From: Aminobacter aganoensis
GTDB taxonomy: Bacteria; Pseudomonadota; Alphaproteobacteria; Rhizobiales; Rhizobiaceae
Reading direction: 5' to 3'
Length of the DNA stretch: 64,000 nucleotides
NCBI RefSeq assembly: GCF_014206975.1
Contig: NZ_JACHOU010000001.1
Span: 1-64,000, forward strand
How positions within the stretch are numbered: the stretch's first letter is position 1; every line of letters starts with the position of its first letter. Shown in pieces: positions 9,686 through 19,221 of the stretch. Both the position numbers and the translations under genes were made by a program. The notes under the pieces are model-generated. The model had not been told where the DNA came from, made no database searches, and was given only the letters and a program-made list of their open reading frames with translations.

Positions 9686-9958
9686 ATGAACAAAAAGATG
9701 CTGTTTGCCGTGCTCGGCGTTGCTGCGCTTGGCCTTTCGGCTTGCTCGAAGGCCGCGCCGGAGTGCACCGCCGAAGTCATGACCAAGAAGGCCCAGGAAG
9801 TGGGAACGGCGCTTCAGGAAGCGGTGACCAAGGATCCGGCCAAGGCTGCCGAACTTTCCGCCAAGGTGCAGGAAGTTGCGTCCAAGTACACCGGCGCCAC
9901 CACCTCGGAAGAGGCCTGCAAGGCCTATGACGAGCTGCTGACCGTCATCAAGGGCTGA
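9686..9958 (+). CDS. Small putative lipoprotein
   Basis: The 90-residue protein has a basic start (MNKKM), a short hydrophobic stretch and a lipobox LSAC with the acylated Cys near residue 20, so it should be a lipoprotein. The mature part is Ala/Lys/Glu-rich, predicted helical (KAQEVGTALQEAVTKDPAKA), with two further cysteines that could pair. A GAGGAGAGG ribosome site precedes the ATG, and a strong hairpin terminator follows the stop. I do not recognise a named family. It is probably a monocistronic envelope protein. Confidence 0.7.
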   Translation: MNKKMLFAVLGVAALGLSACSKAAPECTAEVMTKKAQEVGTALQEAVTKDPAKAAELSAKVQEVASKYTGATTSEEACKAYDELLTVIKG

Positions 9959-9974
9959 TTCGCGGCGAGAATCA

Positions 9975-10008
9975 GAAAGGGCGGCGCCGGTGGCGCCGCC
10001 CTTTCTTC
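9975..10008 (+). terminator. Bidirectional intrinsic terminator
   Basis: A 14-bp perfect stem (GAAAGGGCGGCGCC with its complement) and a 3-base loop are followed by a T-rich run. It lies between the lipoprotein gene and the convergent exported-protein gene and can serve both strands. Confidence 0.85.
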
Positions 10009-10024
10009 ATTGAGGCAAGGGCTA

Positions 10025-10576
10025 TCAGTTCTTGGCGATGGCGCCGACCGCGGTGTCATCGACACGCGACAGCTTCATGCCGATCACCGGCACCAGCTGC
10101 TTGTCGACACGCACCGAAACGGTGACATGCATCGAATTCTCGTCCGGCACGCGGGCCTGCATCACGCCGTTGAGCTGGTTGCGGTTCAGCGAAAGCACGA
10201 CCTTCCTGCCGTCGACGACGTTGCCGGACACGATGTCGAGACCCTTGCCCGCGGAGCCGTCGAGGAAGGTCCCGCGATAAGTGCGTCCCTTCTGCTCGAT
10301 GGTTGCCGACATTTTCTGGGTAAACACGCCGACGCGGCAGCCGCCATCGAGCGACATGCCGACCTTGCCGTCCGGCGTCGAGCCGGTGAAGCTGCAGGTG
10401 AACTTGGTACCCTTGTACTTGCCGGCGACGATTTCGCCGGGCCCGACCCATTCGCCCTGGACCGACTTGAAGAACTTCTTGTCGCGCTCGGGTGCCTTGG
10501 CGGGCTCGGCATGCGCCAAGCTTGAAAGCGACACCGCCATGACGGGCAGAACGGCGGACAAGAACAAGCGCTTCAT
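10025..10576 (-). CDS. Exported protein of unknown function
   Basis: The 183-residue product begins MKRLFLSAVLPVMAVSLSSL and then AHAEP, a clear Sec signal peptide with a likely cleavage after AHA. The mature domain has WVGPGEIVAGKYKGTKFTC and later a GLDIVSGNV-KVVLSLNRNQLNG segment, suggesting a small beta-rich periplasmic domain with two cysteines that may form a disulfide. No named family is recognised. A longer start at 10624 would add 16 residues before the signal peptide and is unlikely. The gene follows the ycjX/ycjF pair on the same strand, 72 bases downstream, and may be cotranscribed. Confidence 0.7.
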   Translation of the reverse strand: MKRLFLSAVLPVMAVSLSSLAHAEPAKAPERDKKFFKSVQGEWVGPGEIVAGKYKGTKFTCSFTGSTPDGKVGMSLDGGCRVGVFTQKMSATIEQKGRTYRGTFLDGSAGKGLDIVSGNVVDGRKVVLSLNRNQLNGVMQARVPDENSMHVTVSVRVDKQLVPVIGMKLSRVDDTAVGAIAKN

Positions 10577-10648
10577 GGGCACACCCGACAACAGGAAACT
10601 GGAACGACTGATTGCAGGGACCATGGCGAAAAATGGTTAATGCTTCGT

Positions 10649-11728
10649 CTATTTGGCCTTGTCGGCACCCTTGTCCCTGGTGGCGAATGAGGTCAATGCG
10701 GCGAGGAAATCGCCCATGCCGGGCCGCTTGACCGCGGCGAAGGGCAGGGGGCGCGCCGTCTCCATCGCAGCGATTCCGATACGCGCAGTCATCATGCCGT
10801 TGACCACGCCTTCGCCGAGCTTTGCCGACAGTTTTGCCGCAAGTCCGTGGCCCACGAGCTGCTGGACGAAACTGTCGCCGACGGCGATCGAGCCGGTGAC
10901 GGCGAGGTGGGCGAGCGCACTGCGGGCCAGCCTGAAGAAGCCGAGCGTACCCGGGCGGCCGCCATAGAGCTCCGCCAGCCGGCGGATCAGCCGGCCGGCC
11001 TCGAACACGACATAGGCAATGTCGACCAGCGCGCGCGGGCTGACTGCCGTGACGAGCGACACGCGCTTGGCGGCATCCAGTATGAGGATCTTCGCCTGGG
11101 CATCGAGCGGCGTCAGGATTTCGGTCTCGGCCAGGCGTACCAGATCGGTGCCGTCGATGACTTCGCCGCGCAGATCCGCCAGCGCGCGCCTGCCCGCCGC
11201 CGTTTCGGGTTTCGACGCCAGCAGGCTCGACAGTTCGTCGACGACGCCGCGCGCGGCCTTTGGGTCGTTGCGCTCGATCGCATCCGTCGCCCGGTTGCGC
11301 AGCCGCTCGACCGAAGCGAGCCGGAAGACCGCGAGCACTTCGCGCACCAGAATGACGACAAGCGCAAACGCAGCGATGGTCGCGGCACCCACCGCCAGCC
11401 AGCCAAGCCAATCGGCGCGAGCGAACAGGTCGCGGATCAGCCGGTCCGTCCACAATCCGATGCCGAGCGATATCAGGATGCCCGCCGCCGTGAGGAAGAT
11501 TGCGCCTAGTCGTGACCTGCGCCTGGGAGGCGTAGCTGGCGGCGGTTCGGCCGTGACAAGGTCCGCCTCGTCAAACACGTCGAATTCGGCTGGGGTGACG
11601 ATGACCGACCCTGTGGCCAGCGCACGCGGTTTGCGCTCGGTCGCCTGAGGTGTCTTGGCCGCAGCGGTGTCCCGTACATCGGCTTCCGGCTCGATGCGGA
11701 ACGCGGCAGGCTTGCGCGGCGTGCTCAT
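10649..11728 (-). CDS. YcjF/UPF0283-like inner-membrane protein (TIGR01620 family)
   Basis: The 359-residue protein has a hydrophilic N-terminal region of about 75 residues, two membrane segments (GAIFLTAAGILISLGIGLW and WLAVGAATIAAFALVVILV), then a DUF697-like C-terminal domain with AYVVFEAGRLIRRLAELYGGRPG. This is the layout of the YcjF family. Its ATG overlaps the stop codon of the upstream YcjX-like gene by four bases (ATGA), so the two are translationally coupled. YcjX and YcjF are paired in many proteobacteria, including in phage-shock-linked operons, but no psp genes occur here. Biochemical function is unknown. Confidence 0.88.
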   Translation of the reverse strand: MSTPRKPAAFRIEPEADVRDTAAAKTPQATERKPRALATGSVIVTPAEFDVFDEADLVTAEPPPATPPRRRSRLGAIFLTAAGILISLGIGLWTDRLIRDLFARADWLGWLAVGAATIAAFALVVILVREVLAVFRLASVERLRNRATDAIERNDPKAARGVVDELSSLLASKPETAAGRRALADLRGEVIDGTDLVRLAETEILTPLDAQAKILILDAAKRVSLVTAVSPRALVDIAYVVFEAGRLIRRLAELYGGRPGTLGFFRLARSALAHLAVTGSIAVGDSFVQQLVGHGLAAKLSAKLGEGVVNGMMTARIGIAAMETARPLPFAAVKRPGMGDFLAALTSFATRDKGADKAK

Positions 11729-13197
11729 GCGAGGTGGTCTCCGATCAGGAACTGCAAGGCGCGGTCGAGCCGGATATGGGGCAGCGACAGCGTCACGCCT
11801 TCGGTGGTCCGTTCCAGCCTGGGCGGACGGAAGCGTACGAAGCGGATCGTCGGGTCGTTGGCATCCTGGCGATGATTGGTGCCAAAATCCTGAAACACGA
11901 CATCGGCTTTTTCCGGTAAGTCTCCGGGAAATATGGCTGTTTCGGAGTTTCCGTCGAATCGCTCTTTGCCAATCGCCTCGCCATCGATGGGCGTTCCGAT
12001 GATGACGGGCAGGGTGTCGCGGCCTTGCTTGACCGTGCCTTCACGCGTGGCGCGCACCGCAGCCAATGCTAGGACGTCGACTTCGGCACCTGACAGGTTC
12101 GCCCGCGCCACGGCGCGATCGGTCAGCCGCCGCACGATCGATTGCAGCCGGTCGTGGCTCTCGTGGTGCAGGTGGTCGGCCTTGGTCGCGGCCACCAGGA
12201 TGCGGTCGATGCGCCGTGAAAACAGGTCGGTCAGGAGGTTGCCCCGGCCTGGGCGAAAGCAGGCCAGGATTTCGGTCACCGCGCGCTCCAGGTCGGCAAT
12301 GGCGCCAGGGCCGGCATTGAGCGCCTGCATGGCGTCGATCAGCACGATCTGCCGGTCGAGCCTTGCGATGTGTTCACGGAAAAACGGCTTCACCACATGT
12401 GTCTTGTAGGCCTCGTAGCGCCGTTCCATCATCGCATGCAGCGAGCCGGGACGGGCGCGCTGGCCAAGGCCTGGCAGCGGTGCAAAGGTCAGCGCCGGCG
12501 AGCCCTCGAGGTCGCCCGGCATCAGGAAACGCCCGGGCGGCAAGGTCGACAGCGCGCGCTCGTCGTCTTTGCATGCCTTGAGATAGGCGGAAAACGTCTC
12601 GGCAAGCTTCCGGGCAGTCATCTCGTCGGCGTCGGCTTCCGGCTTCACCGTGGCCGCAAGCTCGCGCCAGGCCTCGGACAGATCGGCCCTGACCGGCAGG
12701 CGTGCAAGCTCAAGGGCTTCCCGCGAAAAGTCGTCGTAACTCTTGCCGAGCAGTGGCAGGTCGAGCAGCCATTCGCCGGGATAGTCGACGAGGTCGATGG
12801 ACAGTTTTCCGGCTGAAAACATGCGGTTCCAGCCGGAGGCTGACTCGAATTCTATGGTCAGCCGGAGTTCCGAGATGGCGCGCGTCGAGTCTGGCCAGAT
12901 ACGCTGATCGACAAGCGCCGCAACATGATCTTCGTACTGGAACCGCGGCACGGCGTCGTCGGGCTGCTCTTCGAGGAAGGCGCGCGCGATGCGGCCGGAT
13001 TTCTGGGCCTCGAACAGTGGCAGCCGGCCGCCATGGATCAGGTTGTGCACGAAGGCCGTGATGAAGACCGTCTTGCCGGCGCGGGAAAGTCCGGTGACGC
13101 CGAGGCGCAGGGATGGCGAAAACAGCCCCGTCGCGCGTCCGGACAGCGTGTCCAGCGCGATGCGCGCCTCGTCGGTAAAGGTGGTCAGTGACGCCAA
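11725..13197 (-). CDS. YcjX-family P-loop NTPase
   Basis: The 490-residue protein carries a Walker A loop in LGVTGLSRAGKTVFITAFVH, an LVDYPGEWLLDL segment matching the DxxG switch region, and a later LVAATKADHLHHES segment comparable to the NKxD base-recognition motif. The YcjX family (DUF463) is a GTPase-like group often acting beside YcjF. Length and motif order fit the family. The downstream YcjF-like gene overlaps by four bases. The ATG at 13197 places the P-loop near residue 37, as expected. The role is unknown; some homologues are sigma-32- or envelope-stress-regulated, which cannot be seen here. Confidence 0.88.
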   Translation of the reverse strand: MASLTTFTDEARIALDTLSGRATGLFSPSLRLGVTGLSRAGKTVFITAFVHNLIHGGRLPLFEAQKSGRIARAFLEEQPDDAVPRFQYEDHVAALVDQRIWPDSTRAISELRLTIEFESASGWNRMFSAGKLSIDLVDYPGEWLLDLPLLGKSYDDFSREALELARLPVRADLSEAWRELAATVKPEADADEMTARKLAETFSAYLKACKDDERALSTLPPGRFLMPGDLEGSPALTFAPLPGLGQRARPGSLHAMMERRYEAYKTHVVKPFFREHIARLDRQIVLIDAMQALNAGPGAIADLERAVTEILACFRPGRGNLLTDLFSRRIDRILVAATKADHLHHESHDRLQSIVRRLTDRAVARANLSGAEVDVLALAAVRATREGTVKQGRDTLPVIIGTPIDGEAIGKERFDGNSETAIFPGDLPEKADVVFQDFGTNHRQDANDPTIRFVRFRPPRLERTTEGVTLSLPHIRLDRALQFLIGDHLA

Positions 13198-13264
13198 TCG
13201 TCATCCCCCATGCGGTCGCGCCGGATATAGGTGCCACCCCCGGGATTTGAAATGGCGCCCGGCT

Positions 13265-13768
13265 TCAAAGATCGGCAGGCGTCAGGAATGCCTCAAGATA
13301 GCCACGGCCCAGTTCGGCGCCGGTCAACGCGCCTTCGAGCCGGATCACGGCGAGGCCGGAGGTCGGAAATCCGGTGTGCAGCGTATGCAGCGCGGCCTCC
13401 TCGCCGTCGCCCGATACGGCGATGGCGAGATCCTCCATCATCGGATTGTGCCCGATGACGAGGATCGAGCCGTGCCGGCCGTTTTCGCGGATCTTGTCGA
13501 GATAGCCGGAAGCATCGGCGCTGTAGAGCGCGTCGGTGAAGACCACGCGTCCGGTATCGGCATGGCCGGCCAGGCCCTCCAGCGTTTCCCGGGCGCGCCG
13601 GGCGTTGGAGCAGAGCGTGAGTTCGGGAACGTAGCCGCAGGCGCGCATCGCCGTTCCCGTCGCCTCGGCGTCGGCGACACCTGTGGCGTCGAGTGGTCGG
13701 TCGAAATCCCTGACGCCGGGCAGTGCCCAGCCCGCTTTGGCATGTCTGAGAAGGTAGAGCTTGCTCAA
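13265..13768 (-). CDS. SixA-type histidine phosphatase family protein
   Basis: The 167-residue protein starts MSKLYLLRHAKAGWALPG; the RHA motif contains the phosphorylated catalytic His of the histidine phosphatase superfamily. A second catalytic His occurs in SILVIGHNPMMED, and Arg residues in SNARRARETLEGL line the pocket. The short length and RHAK motif fit the SixA subgroup, which removes phosphate from phosphohistidine in phosphotransfer or PTS proteins. The start is a TTG with GGGAG eight bases upstream; another TTG lies at 13789. It is 67 bases downstream of the YcjX-like gene's start region on the same strand. The physiological target is unknown. Confidence 0.82.
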   Translation of the reverse strand: MSKLYLLRHAKAGWALPGVRDFDRPLDATGVADAEATGTAMRACGYVPELTLCSNARRARETLEGLAGHADTGRVVFTDALYSADASGYLDKIRENGRHGSILVIGHNPMMEDLAIAVSGDGEEAALHTLHTGFPTSGLAVIRLEGALTGAELGRGYLEAFLTPADL

Positions 13769-13950
13769 ATGTTGCTCCCGGAGCCTCAAGCTCCTGACGA
13801 GCCTGCGCCAATTATCTCTTCAGGATGTAGCCAAGCGCCGGGCGCCTTGCAACCGGACGATGCCAGTCTGCGTTTCTTGGGGAGAGAGTTGCGCCGTTGC
13901 CACGCCGAATCGTCAGTTGTGTCTCGGCTTCAACTTTTCGCGGATTACGC

Positions 13951-13979
13951 TTGTGCGACCGTTTGCCCGCGAATATATA
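13951..13979 (+). promoter_or_regulatory. Candidate sigma-70 promoter for dksA
   Basis: TTGTGC and TATATA are separated by 17 bases, ending 31 bases before the dksA ATG. It is the best -35/-10 pair in the intergenic region. Read by eye only. Confidence 0.45.
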
Positions 13980-14010
13980 GGCGCCAAAACGGGGTTGTCG
14001 GGTGAGTCGA

Positions 14011-14427
14011 ATGAACGATACCGTTACACTTGGCTATGTGCCCTCCGAAGAGGAGCCGTTCATGAACGAACGGCAGAAGTCTTACTTCAGGGCTAAGTTG
14101 GTTGCCTGGAAGAACGACATCCTCCGCGAAGCTCGCGAAACCCTCGAAATACTCCAGCAGGAAAACGCCAACCATCCGGATCTTGCCGATCGTGCATCGT
14201 CCGAGACGGATCGTGCCATTGAACTCAGGGCGCGTGACCGTCAACGCAAGTTGATCTCCAAGATCGACTCGGCGCTGCAGAGGATTGACGAGGGCACTTA
14301 CGGCTATTGCGAGGAGACTGGCGAGCCGATCTCGCTGAAGCGACTGGACGCACGTCCGATCGCCACGCTGTCGATCGAAGCGCAGGAGCGCCACGAGCGC
14401 CGCGAAAAGGTCTATCGCGACGACTGA
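14011..14427 (+). CDS. dksA: RNA polymerase-binding transcription factor DksA (cysteine-poor)
   Basis: The 138-residue protein matches DksA: a long coiled coil (ERQKSYFRAKLVAWKNDIL through IELRARDRQRKLISKID) with an acidic tip, then the C-terminal RIDEGTYGYCEETGEPI-RLDARP globular part. DksA enters the RNA polymerase secondary channel and, with ppGpp, tunes rRNA and biosynthetic promoters. The usual four zinc cysteines are reduced to one: CxxC became CEET and the distal pair became SIEA. Similar loss is known in some alphaproteobacterial and pseudomonad paralogues. I use the ATG at 14011 rather than the GTG at 14002. A strong terminator follows. Confidence 0.92.
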   Translation: MNDTVTLGYVPSEEEPFMNERQKSYFRAKLVAWKNDILREARETLEILQQENANHPDLADRASSETDRAIELRARDRQRKLISKIDSALQRIDEGTYGYCEETGEPISLKRLDARPIATLSIEAQERHERREKVYRDD

Positions 14428-14443
14428 TCGCGGGATGACAGGA

Positions 14444-14480
14444 CAAGAAAAAGGCGGCTTCGGCCGCCTTTTTCTTGTTT
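14444..14480 (+). terminator. Bidirectional intrinsic terminator
   Basis: A 15-bp perfect stem with a TTCG tetraloop; the stem ends are A/T rich so each strand gives a U-tract. It separates dksA from the convergent FliO-like gene. Confidence 0.9.
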
Positions 14481-14494
14481 TCATGACGGCAGGT

Positions 14495-15223
14495 TCATCG
14501 CTTCTGGCTGGTCAGTTCGCCGAGCAGCTTCGCCATCTCGTCGTCAAGCGACGGGTCGATGGCCTTGGCCGATTTGACCTGCGGCTTGTCGTCCAGCGAG
14601 ACTTCCAACTCCTTCATCAGTGTCTCGTCGATTTCTTCACGGCGTATCGGGGCAACTGTCGGAGCAGGTGACGGCCGAACAGGAGTGGCGTAGGTCGCTG
14701 CCGATACGGCCGGCTTCGGCGCCGGAGTGGGCGCAGCCGGTGCAACCGGCGACAGCGGCAGCCTGGGCGGCGCTTGTTTGACGGGCGCTGCCGGCGCGGG
14801 CTGAGGCGGCCTGGCCGGTGCCTGTGCCGCTGGCCGCTGCGCCATTGGTTGCGCTGCTGCTTGGCGGGTCGGCTGAGCAGCTTCCTGCCCGCCTTCGGTG
14901 CCGGTCAGCGCCGGGCGGCGCGGCGCGGTCATGCGGATATCCGTTTCGACCACGACATCGGTCGGTCCGCCGATCAGCAGCAGGTGTTCGATGTCGTCGC
15001 GGCGCACCAGCACGAGCCGTCTCTGGCTGTCGACGGCGGTCGCGTCCATGACGGCGAGGCGCGTTTTCCTGTTCCTGCCGCCAGCAACGAAGGTGCCGAA
15101 CGTCAGGCTGCGGATCAGCTTGACGATGACCAGCACGATGACAAGCAGCACCAGCGCCGCGAACGTCCACAGCACTGCCGCCGCATATCCGGGTCCCGCC
15201 ACGCTATCCAGCCATTCGAACAT
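14495..15223 (-). CDS. FliO/MopB-like membrane protein
   Basis: The 242-residue protein has one N-terminal membrane segment (AAVLWTFAALVLLVIVLVIVKLI), then a small domain with TRLAVMDATAVDSQRRLVLV and HLLLIGGPTDVVVE. This domain matches the FliO family, where the protein helps assemble the flagellar export gate. The remainder is a Pro/Ala-rich linker (APARPPQPAPAAPVKQAPP) and an acidic C-terminus. No flagellar genes are nearby, and rhizobial flagellar genes usually sit in one large cluster, so it may be a FliO-fold protein with another role. The gene converges with dksA. Confidence 0.65.
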   Translation of the reverse strand: MFEWLDSVAGPGYAAAVLWTFAALVLLVIVLVIVKLIRSLTFGTFVAGGRNRKTRLAVMDATAVDSQRRLVLVRRDDIEHLLLIGGPTDVVVETDIRMTAPRRPALTGTEGGQEAAQPTRQAAAQPMAQRPAAQAPARPPQPAPAAPVKQAPPRLPLSPVAPAAPTPAPKPAVSAATYATPVRPSPAPTVAPIRREEIDETLMKELEVSLDDKPQVKSAKAIDPSLDDEMAKLLGELTSQKR

Positions 15224-15431
15224 ATCTTTTCCCCGTCGCCGCGCCGGGCGACACTAACGCCATGCTGCCGCGCCCGGCAAGTTGCCATTCGCGTATTAGA
15301 GCCACGAACGAAGCTAAGCGCATGATCTTGCCCCGGGCTTGCACCGCCTTTTTGAGGCTGGGCCTTTTCCCGGTAAGGAGAATGTGATTCAACCGCTCCG
15401 GTACGAGGGAGCCGGAGAGACTCGCAGGGGC

Positions 15432-18026
15432 ATGGTCAAGGAAACGCGCAACGACTTTTATCCGGTTCCGATCGTGGATCAGGCGGCGCGCCCCGATGCC
15501 ATCACCCGGTTGATCATCTTCATCGTCGTGCTGACCGGCGCTGCCATCGTATTCGGCGTGTTCCGCGAGCGCCTGGGCGATCCGTTCCTGCTGGGCATGC
15601 TTGGCGTGCTTGCCATGATCGGCGTCGGCTACCTCTTCGCCACCGCCATCGGCTTCATCCAGATCGCCCCGCGCTCGCCTGCCGACGGCCTGTCCAAGGC
15701 CTTTGTCGATTCGATGTCGCAAGGTTTGGTGGTGACCGATGCCAAGGGTCGCGTGGTCTATGCCAACCGCGCCTATGCCGACATGACCGGAGCCACCACC
15801 GCATCGGACTTGAAGACGGTCGAAGGGCTGCTGTCGGATGTACCCGAGGCGTCGTCGACCATTTCCGAACTGGCCTCGGGCCTGCGCGACGGCCAGGCTG
15901 GCGACGGCGAATTTCGCCTTGGTCAATCCGTTCGCCCAGGTGCGGCACCTGGCGCGCGCTGGTATCGCGTGCGGGCGCGGGCCTTCAGCATTCCCGGCCA
16001 GCGCCAGCCGCTGAATGCCTGGCAGCTTGCCGATATCTCGCCCGAGCGGGCCGAGCAGGAGCGCTTCTTCCTCGATCTCCAGCAGGCCATCGATCACCTC
16101 GATCATGCGCCGGCGGGCTTTTTCTCGGCCGATCAGGATGGCCGCATTACCTATGTCAATGCGACTCTGGCCGATTGGCTCGGCATCGATCTGGCGAGCT
16201 TCACCCCCGGCGCCATCAGCCTCGACGAGGTCGTCGCTGGCGACGGCATGGCGCTTGTCCGCTCGGTCAAGGCCGATCCTGGGACGACGCGCAACGCGGT
16301 AATCGACCTGGATCTCGCGACGGTCAACGGCGAAGCCTTGCCGGTTCGTTTCATGCACCGCGTCTCGGCGAGCCGCGAGGGCATCAACGGCCCGACGCGC
16401 ACCATCGTTCTCAACCGTACCCAGGGCGAGGATTCGTCCGCCCAGTTGCGCGCTTCGGAAGTCCGCTTCACCCGCTTCTTCAATTCGACGCCGATGGCCA
16501 TCGCCGGTGTCGACCAGGCCGGGCGCATCCTGCGCACCAACGCGCCGTTCCTGTCGCTGTTCTCGTCGGTCGTCGACAGGGATGCGGTCGACCGGCGCGT
16601 CCGCCTCGATACGGTCATCCACGAACGCGACCGCGCCGCATTCGCCGCAGCGCTCGAGCGCGCGCACCAGCGCCAGGCCGACATCGCGCCGATCGACACC
16701 GTGCTGCCCGACAACGAGGAGCGCCACATGCGCTTCTACGTCAACGCTGTCGCCGACGGTTCTGATGCAGACGGCGCCGAAGAGGCGGCCATCGTCTATG
16801 CCGTCGAGACGACCGAGCAGAAAGCGCTCGAAAGCCAGATGGCCCAGAGCCAGAAGATGCAGGCGGTTGGCCAGCTCGCCGGCGGCATCGCCCACGATTT
16901 CAACAACGTGCTGACCGCCATCATCATGGCGTCGGACCTGCTGTTGACCAATCATCGTCCGTCGGACCCGTCCTTCCCGGACATCATGAACATCAAGCAG
17001 AACGCTAATCGCGCCGCCTCGCTGGTCAGGCAGCTTCTGGCATTCTCGCGCAAGCAGACGCTGCGTCCGGAATTGCTCAACCTCACCGACGTGCTTGCCG
17101 ACCTTCGTACGCTGCTCGCCCGCCTGGTCGGCAACGGCATCAAGCTCAAGATCGATCACGGTCGCGACCTCTGGCCGATCCGGGCCGACATCGGCCAACT
17201 GGAGCAGGTGGTGGTCAACCTCGCGGTCAACGCGCGCGACGCCATGCCCGATGGCGGCGAGCTGATGGTGCGGACCAAGAACGTTCCGGTCGAAGACTGC
17301 AAGGCCTATGGCTATCGCGAACTGGTGCCGGCCGATTATGTGCTTGTCGAGGTCGAGGATACCGGCAGCGGCATAGCGCCCGAGGTTTTAAAGAAGATCT
17401 TCGAACCGTTCTTCACCACCAAGGAAGTCGGCAAGGGCACGGGCCTTGGCTTGTCGATGGTCTACGGCATCATCAAGCAGACCGGCGGTTTCATCTATTG
17501 CGACTCCGAGGTGGGCAAGGGCACGGTGTTCCGCGTCTTCCTGCCGCGGCATCTGGTCAAGGCGCAGCCGGCGGATGACGTGAAGCCGGAAACCACGACT
17601 GCTGCAGCGGCAAAGCCGCAGGACGCCGGAGCGGCCAACGTCGCCAAGGACCTGTCCGGTTCGGCCACGGTTCTGCTGGTCGAGGACGAGGATGCGGTGC
17701 GCATGGGCGGGGTGAGGGCGCTGACCTCACGTGGCTACACCGTTCACGAGGCGTCGTCGGGTGTCGAGGCGCTCGAGATATTCGACGAACTCAAGGGCCA
17801 GATCGACATCGTAGTGTCCGATGTCGTCATGCCCGAGATGGACGGCCCGACGCTGCTTGGCGAGTTGCGCAAGCGCCAGCCCGACATCAGGTTCATTTTC
17901 GTTTCCGGCTATGCCGAGGACGCTTTCGCCAAGAACCTGCCCGCCGATGCGCAGTTCGGATTCCTGCCCAAGCCGTTCTCGCTCAAGCAACTCGCGACAG
18001 TCGTCAAGGAAGTGCTTGAAAGCTAG
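15432..18026 (+). CDS. cckA: Hybrid sensor histidine kinase CckA (cell-cycle phosphorelay)
   Basis: The 864-residue protein has two membrane segments ([18 protein letters not shown] and [18 protein letters not shown]), PAS-like sensory regions, and the HisKA box [14 protein letters not shown] with the phospho-accepting His near residue 488. An HATPase domain follows ([33 protein letters not shown]). The C-terminal receiver has its phosphorylated Asp near 797 in [12 protein letters not shown]. This order and the HDFNN motif are diagnostic for CckA, which feeds phosphate through ChpT to CtrA and CpdR. The chosen ATG at 15432 starts just before the first membrane helix; an upstream open frame of 31 codons seems spurious. 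It stands alone, as is usual for cckA. Confidence 0.93.
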   Translation: MVKETRNDFYPVPIVDQAARPDAITRLIIFIVVLTGAAIVFGVFRERLGDPFLLGMLGVLAMIGVGYLFATAIGFIQIAPRSPADGLSKAFVDSMSQGLVVTDAKGRVVYANRAYADMTGATTASDLKTVEGLLSDVPEASSTISELASGLRDGQAGDGEFRLGQSVRPGAAPGARWYRVRARAFSIPGQRQPLNAWQLADISPERAEQERFFLDLQQAIDHLDHAPAGFFSADQDGRITYVNATLADWLGIDLASFTPGAISLDEVVAGDGMALVRSVKADPGTTRNAVIDLDLATVNGEALPVRFMHRVSASREGINGPTRTIVLNRTQGEDSSAQLRASEVRFTRFFNSTPMAIAGVDQAGRILRTNAPFLSLFSSVVDRDAVDRRVRLDTVIHERDRAAFAAALERAHQRQADIAPIDTVLPDNEERHMRFYVNAVADGSDADGAEEAAIVYAVETTEQKALESQMAQSQKMQAVGQLAGGIAHDFNNVLTAIIMASDLLLTNHRPSDPSFPDIMNIKQNANRAASLVRQLLAFSRKQTLRPELLNLTDVLADLRTLLARLVGNGIKLKIDHGRDLWPIRADIGQLEQVVVNLAVNARDAMPDGGELMVRTKNVPVEDCKAYGYRELVPADYVLVEVEDTGSGIAPEVLKKIFEPFFTTKEVGKGTGLGLSMVYGIIKQTGGFIYCDSEVGKGTVFRVFLPRHLVKAQPADDVKPETTTAAAAKPQDAGAANVAKDLSGSATVLLVEDEDAVRMGGVRALTSRGYTVHEASSGVEALEIFDELKGQIDIVVSDVVMPEMDGPTLLGELRKRQPDIRFIFVSGYAEDAFAKNLPADAQFGFLPKPFSLKQLATVVKEVLES

Positions 18027-18120
18027 CCTCTGCCTGTTCAATTCTGCCCGGACTTCTATGAGCTTTCCCGCATGTGGCGATCATGCCATCATGCCGGCAG
18101 GCGCGTGTCGGGGGTGAACA

Positions 18121-18858
18121 ATGCAGACTACGCCGCACAATGAAGCAAGGCGCGGTGACTACGCTGAAACGGTGCTGTTGGCGGGCGATCCGCAGCGGTC
18201 GGAGTGGATCGCTGCTACTTTCCTTGACGGCGTCAGGTGCGTGAACCGGGTGCGGGGCGCCCTCGGCTACACCGGCAGGTTCCGTGGCGTTCCGATAAGC
18301 GTTCAGACGACCGGCATCGGTGCGCCATCGATGGCCATATATGCCCACGAGCTTCTCGACACCTACCGCGCCAGGACTTTGATCCGGGTCGGCACATGCG
18401 GCGGGTTGGCCGATCACGTCAAGCTGCGCAGCCTGGTCATCTCGCAGTCGTCGAGCAACGACGGCGCGGTCAATGGGCAGTTGTTCGGCTTCTACAACTA
18501 CGCGCCGAGCGCCGACTTCGGTCTGCTGCAGCGCGCCGCCCAGCGCGCCATCGAACTGGGGCTGGATCATCATATCGGCCAGACTGCGTCGAGCGACGTC
18601 TTCTACCACCCCGACGTGCTTGGACGCTTTGCCGGGGTCCGAGCCCATGGCGCATTGGCGGTCGATATGGAGACCAGCCTGCTCTACACGGTCGCCGCCC
18701 GTTTCCGTGCCAAGGCACTGTCGATCTGTACCGTGGTGGACAGCCTCGTTACCGAAGAGCAGACGGAGACGTCCGAGCGGCAGGAGCTTTTCACCGACAT
18801 GGTGCGGCTCGCACTCGAAGTTGCAGTCCCGGCGGAACCGGCCACGCCCCGGCGATAG
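18121..18858 (+). CDS. deoD: Purine nucleoside phosphorylase, DeoD type
   Basis: The 245-residue product belongs to the hexameric PNP/uridine phosphorylase family. Motifs are LLAGDPQRSEWIA (phosphate-binding Gly/Arg near the N-terminus), TTGIGAPSMAIYAHELL, the TLIRVGTCGGL strand, and AVDMETSLLYTVA holding the ribose-binding Met-Glu. The Asp in CTVVDSLVTEEQT is in the place of the general acid of E. coli DeoD. The length is near the usual 235-240. It splits purine nucleosides with phosphate in salvage. Most rhizobial salvage clusters place deo genes together; here it is isolated between cckA and a small gene. Confidence 0.85.
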   Translation: MQTTPHNEARRGDYAETVLLAGDPQRSEWIAATFLDGVRCVNRVRGALGYTGRFRGVPISVQTTGIGAPSMAIYAHELLDTYRARTLIRVGTCGGLADHVKLRSLVISQSSSNDGAVNGQLFGFYNYAPSADFGLLQRAAQRAIELGLDHHIGQTASSDVFYHPDVLGRFAGVRAHGALAVDMETSLLYTVAARFRAKALSICTVVDSLVTEEQTETSERQELFTDMVRLALEVAVPAEPATPRR

Positions 18859-19044
18859 CGCTGTCACCGGCTTGTGATAGCATGGTCTCGGCCTTGTGAG
18901 TCGGCCGCCTTTCCCGCGTCATCCCGGTCTGTGAATGGATCCGTCGGCGCGTCGGCAAGTTCCGCGCAAGCGATGTTCCATACCCTGATGGGAGTTCTGG
19001 TCTGAGTTCATTGCGTCAGGGCAATCGGACAAGGGGACAGCCCG

Positions 19045-19221
19045 ATGGAACAGTTTGTCGAGGAAAGCATGAAGAGGCGTCTGACCGAACCGGTCGACAT
19101 ACTCACCGCAGTCAGCATCCTGAAATCGCACGGCTACTGGGGCGACGAACTGGTCCTTGCGATCACCAGGATATTCTACGTCGATCTTGACACTTACAAC
19201 GAAGTGGTCGGCACCGCCTGA
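19045..19221 (+). CDS. Small acidic conserved-type protein, 58 residues
   Basis: An ATG with AAGGGG nine bases upstream opens a 58-codon frame: MEQFVEESMKRRLTEPVDIL, then TAVSILKSHGYWGDELVLAI and a short tail ending VVGTA. It reads as a compact helical soluble protein, codon use matches neighbours (GC-rich third positions) and the ribosome site is good. It lies in a gap between deoD and the helicase. I do not recognise a family. Being under 60 codons, it would be missed by default gene callers. Confidence 0.65.
   Translation: MEQFVEESMKRRLTEPVDILTAVSILKSHGYWGDELVLAITRIFYVDLDTYNEVVGTA

Noticed and set aside
15204-17198. 664-codon frame antisense to cckA
   Set aside because: Low-complexity Arg/Gly/Asp translation with no motif; mirror of cckA codons.
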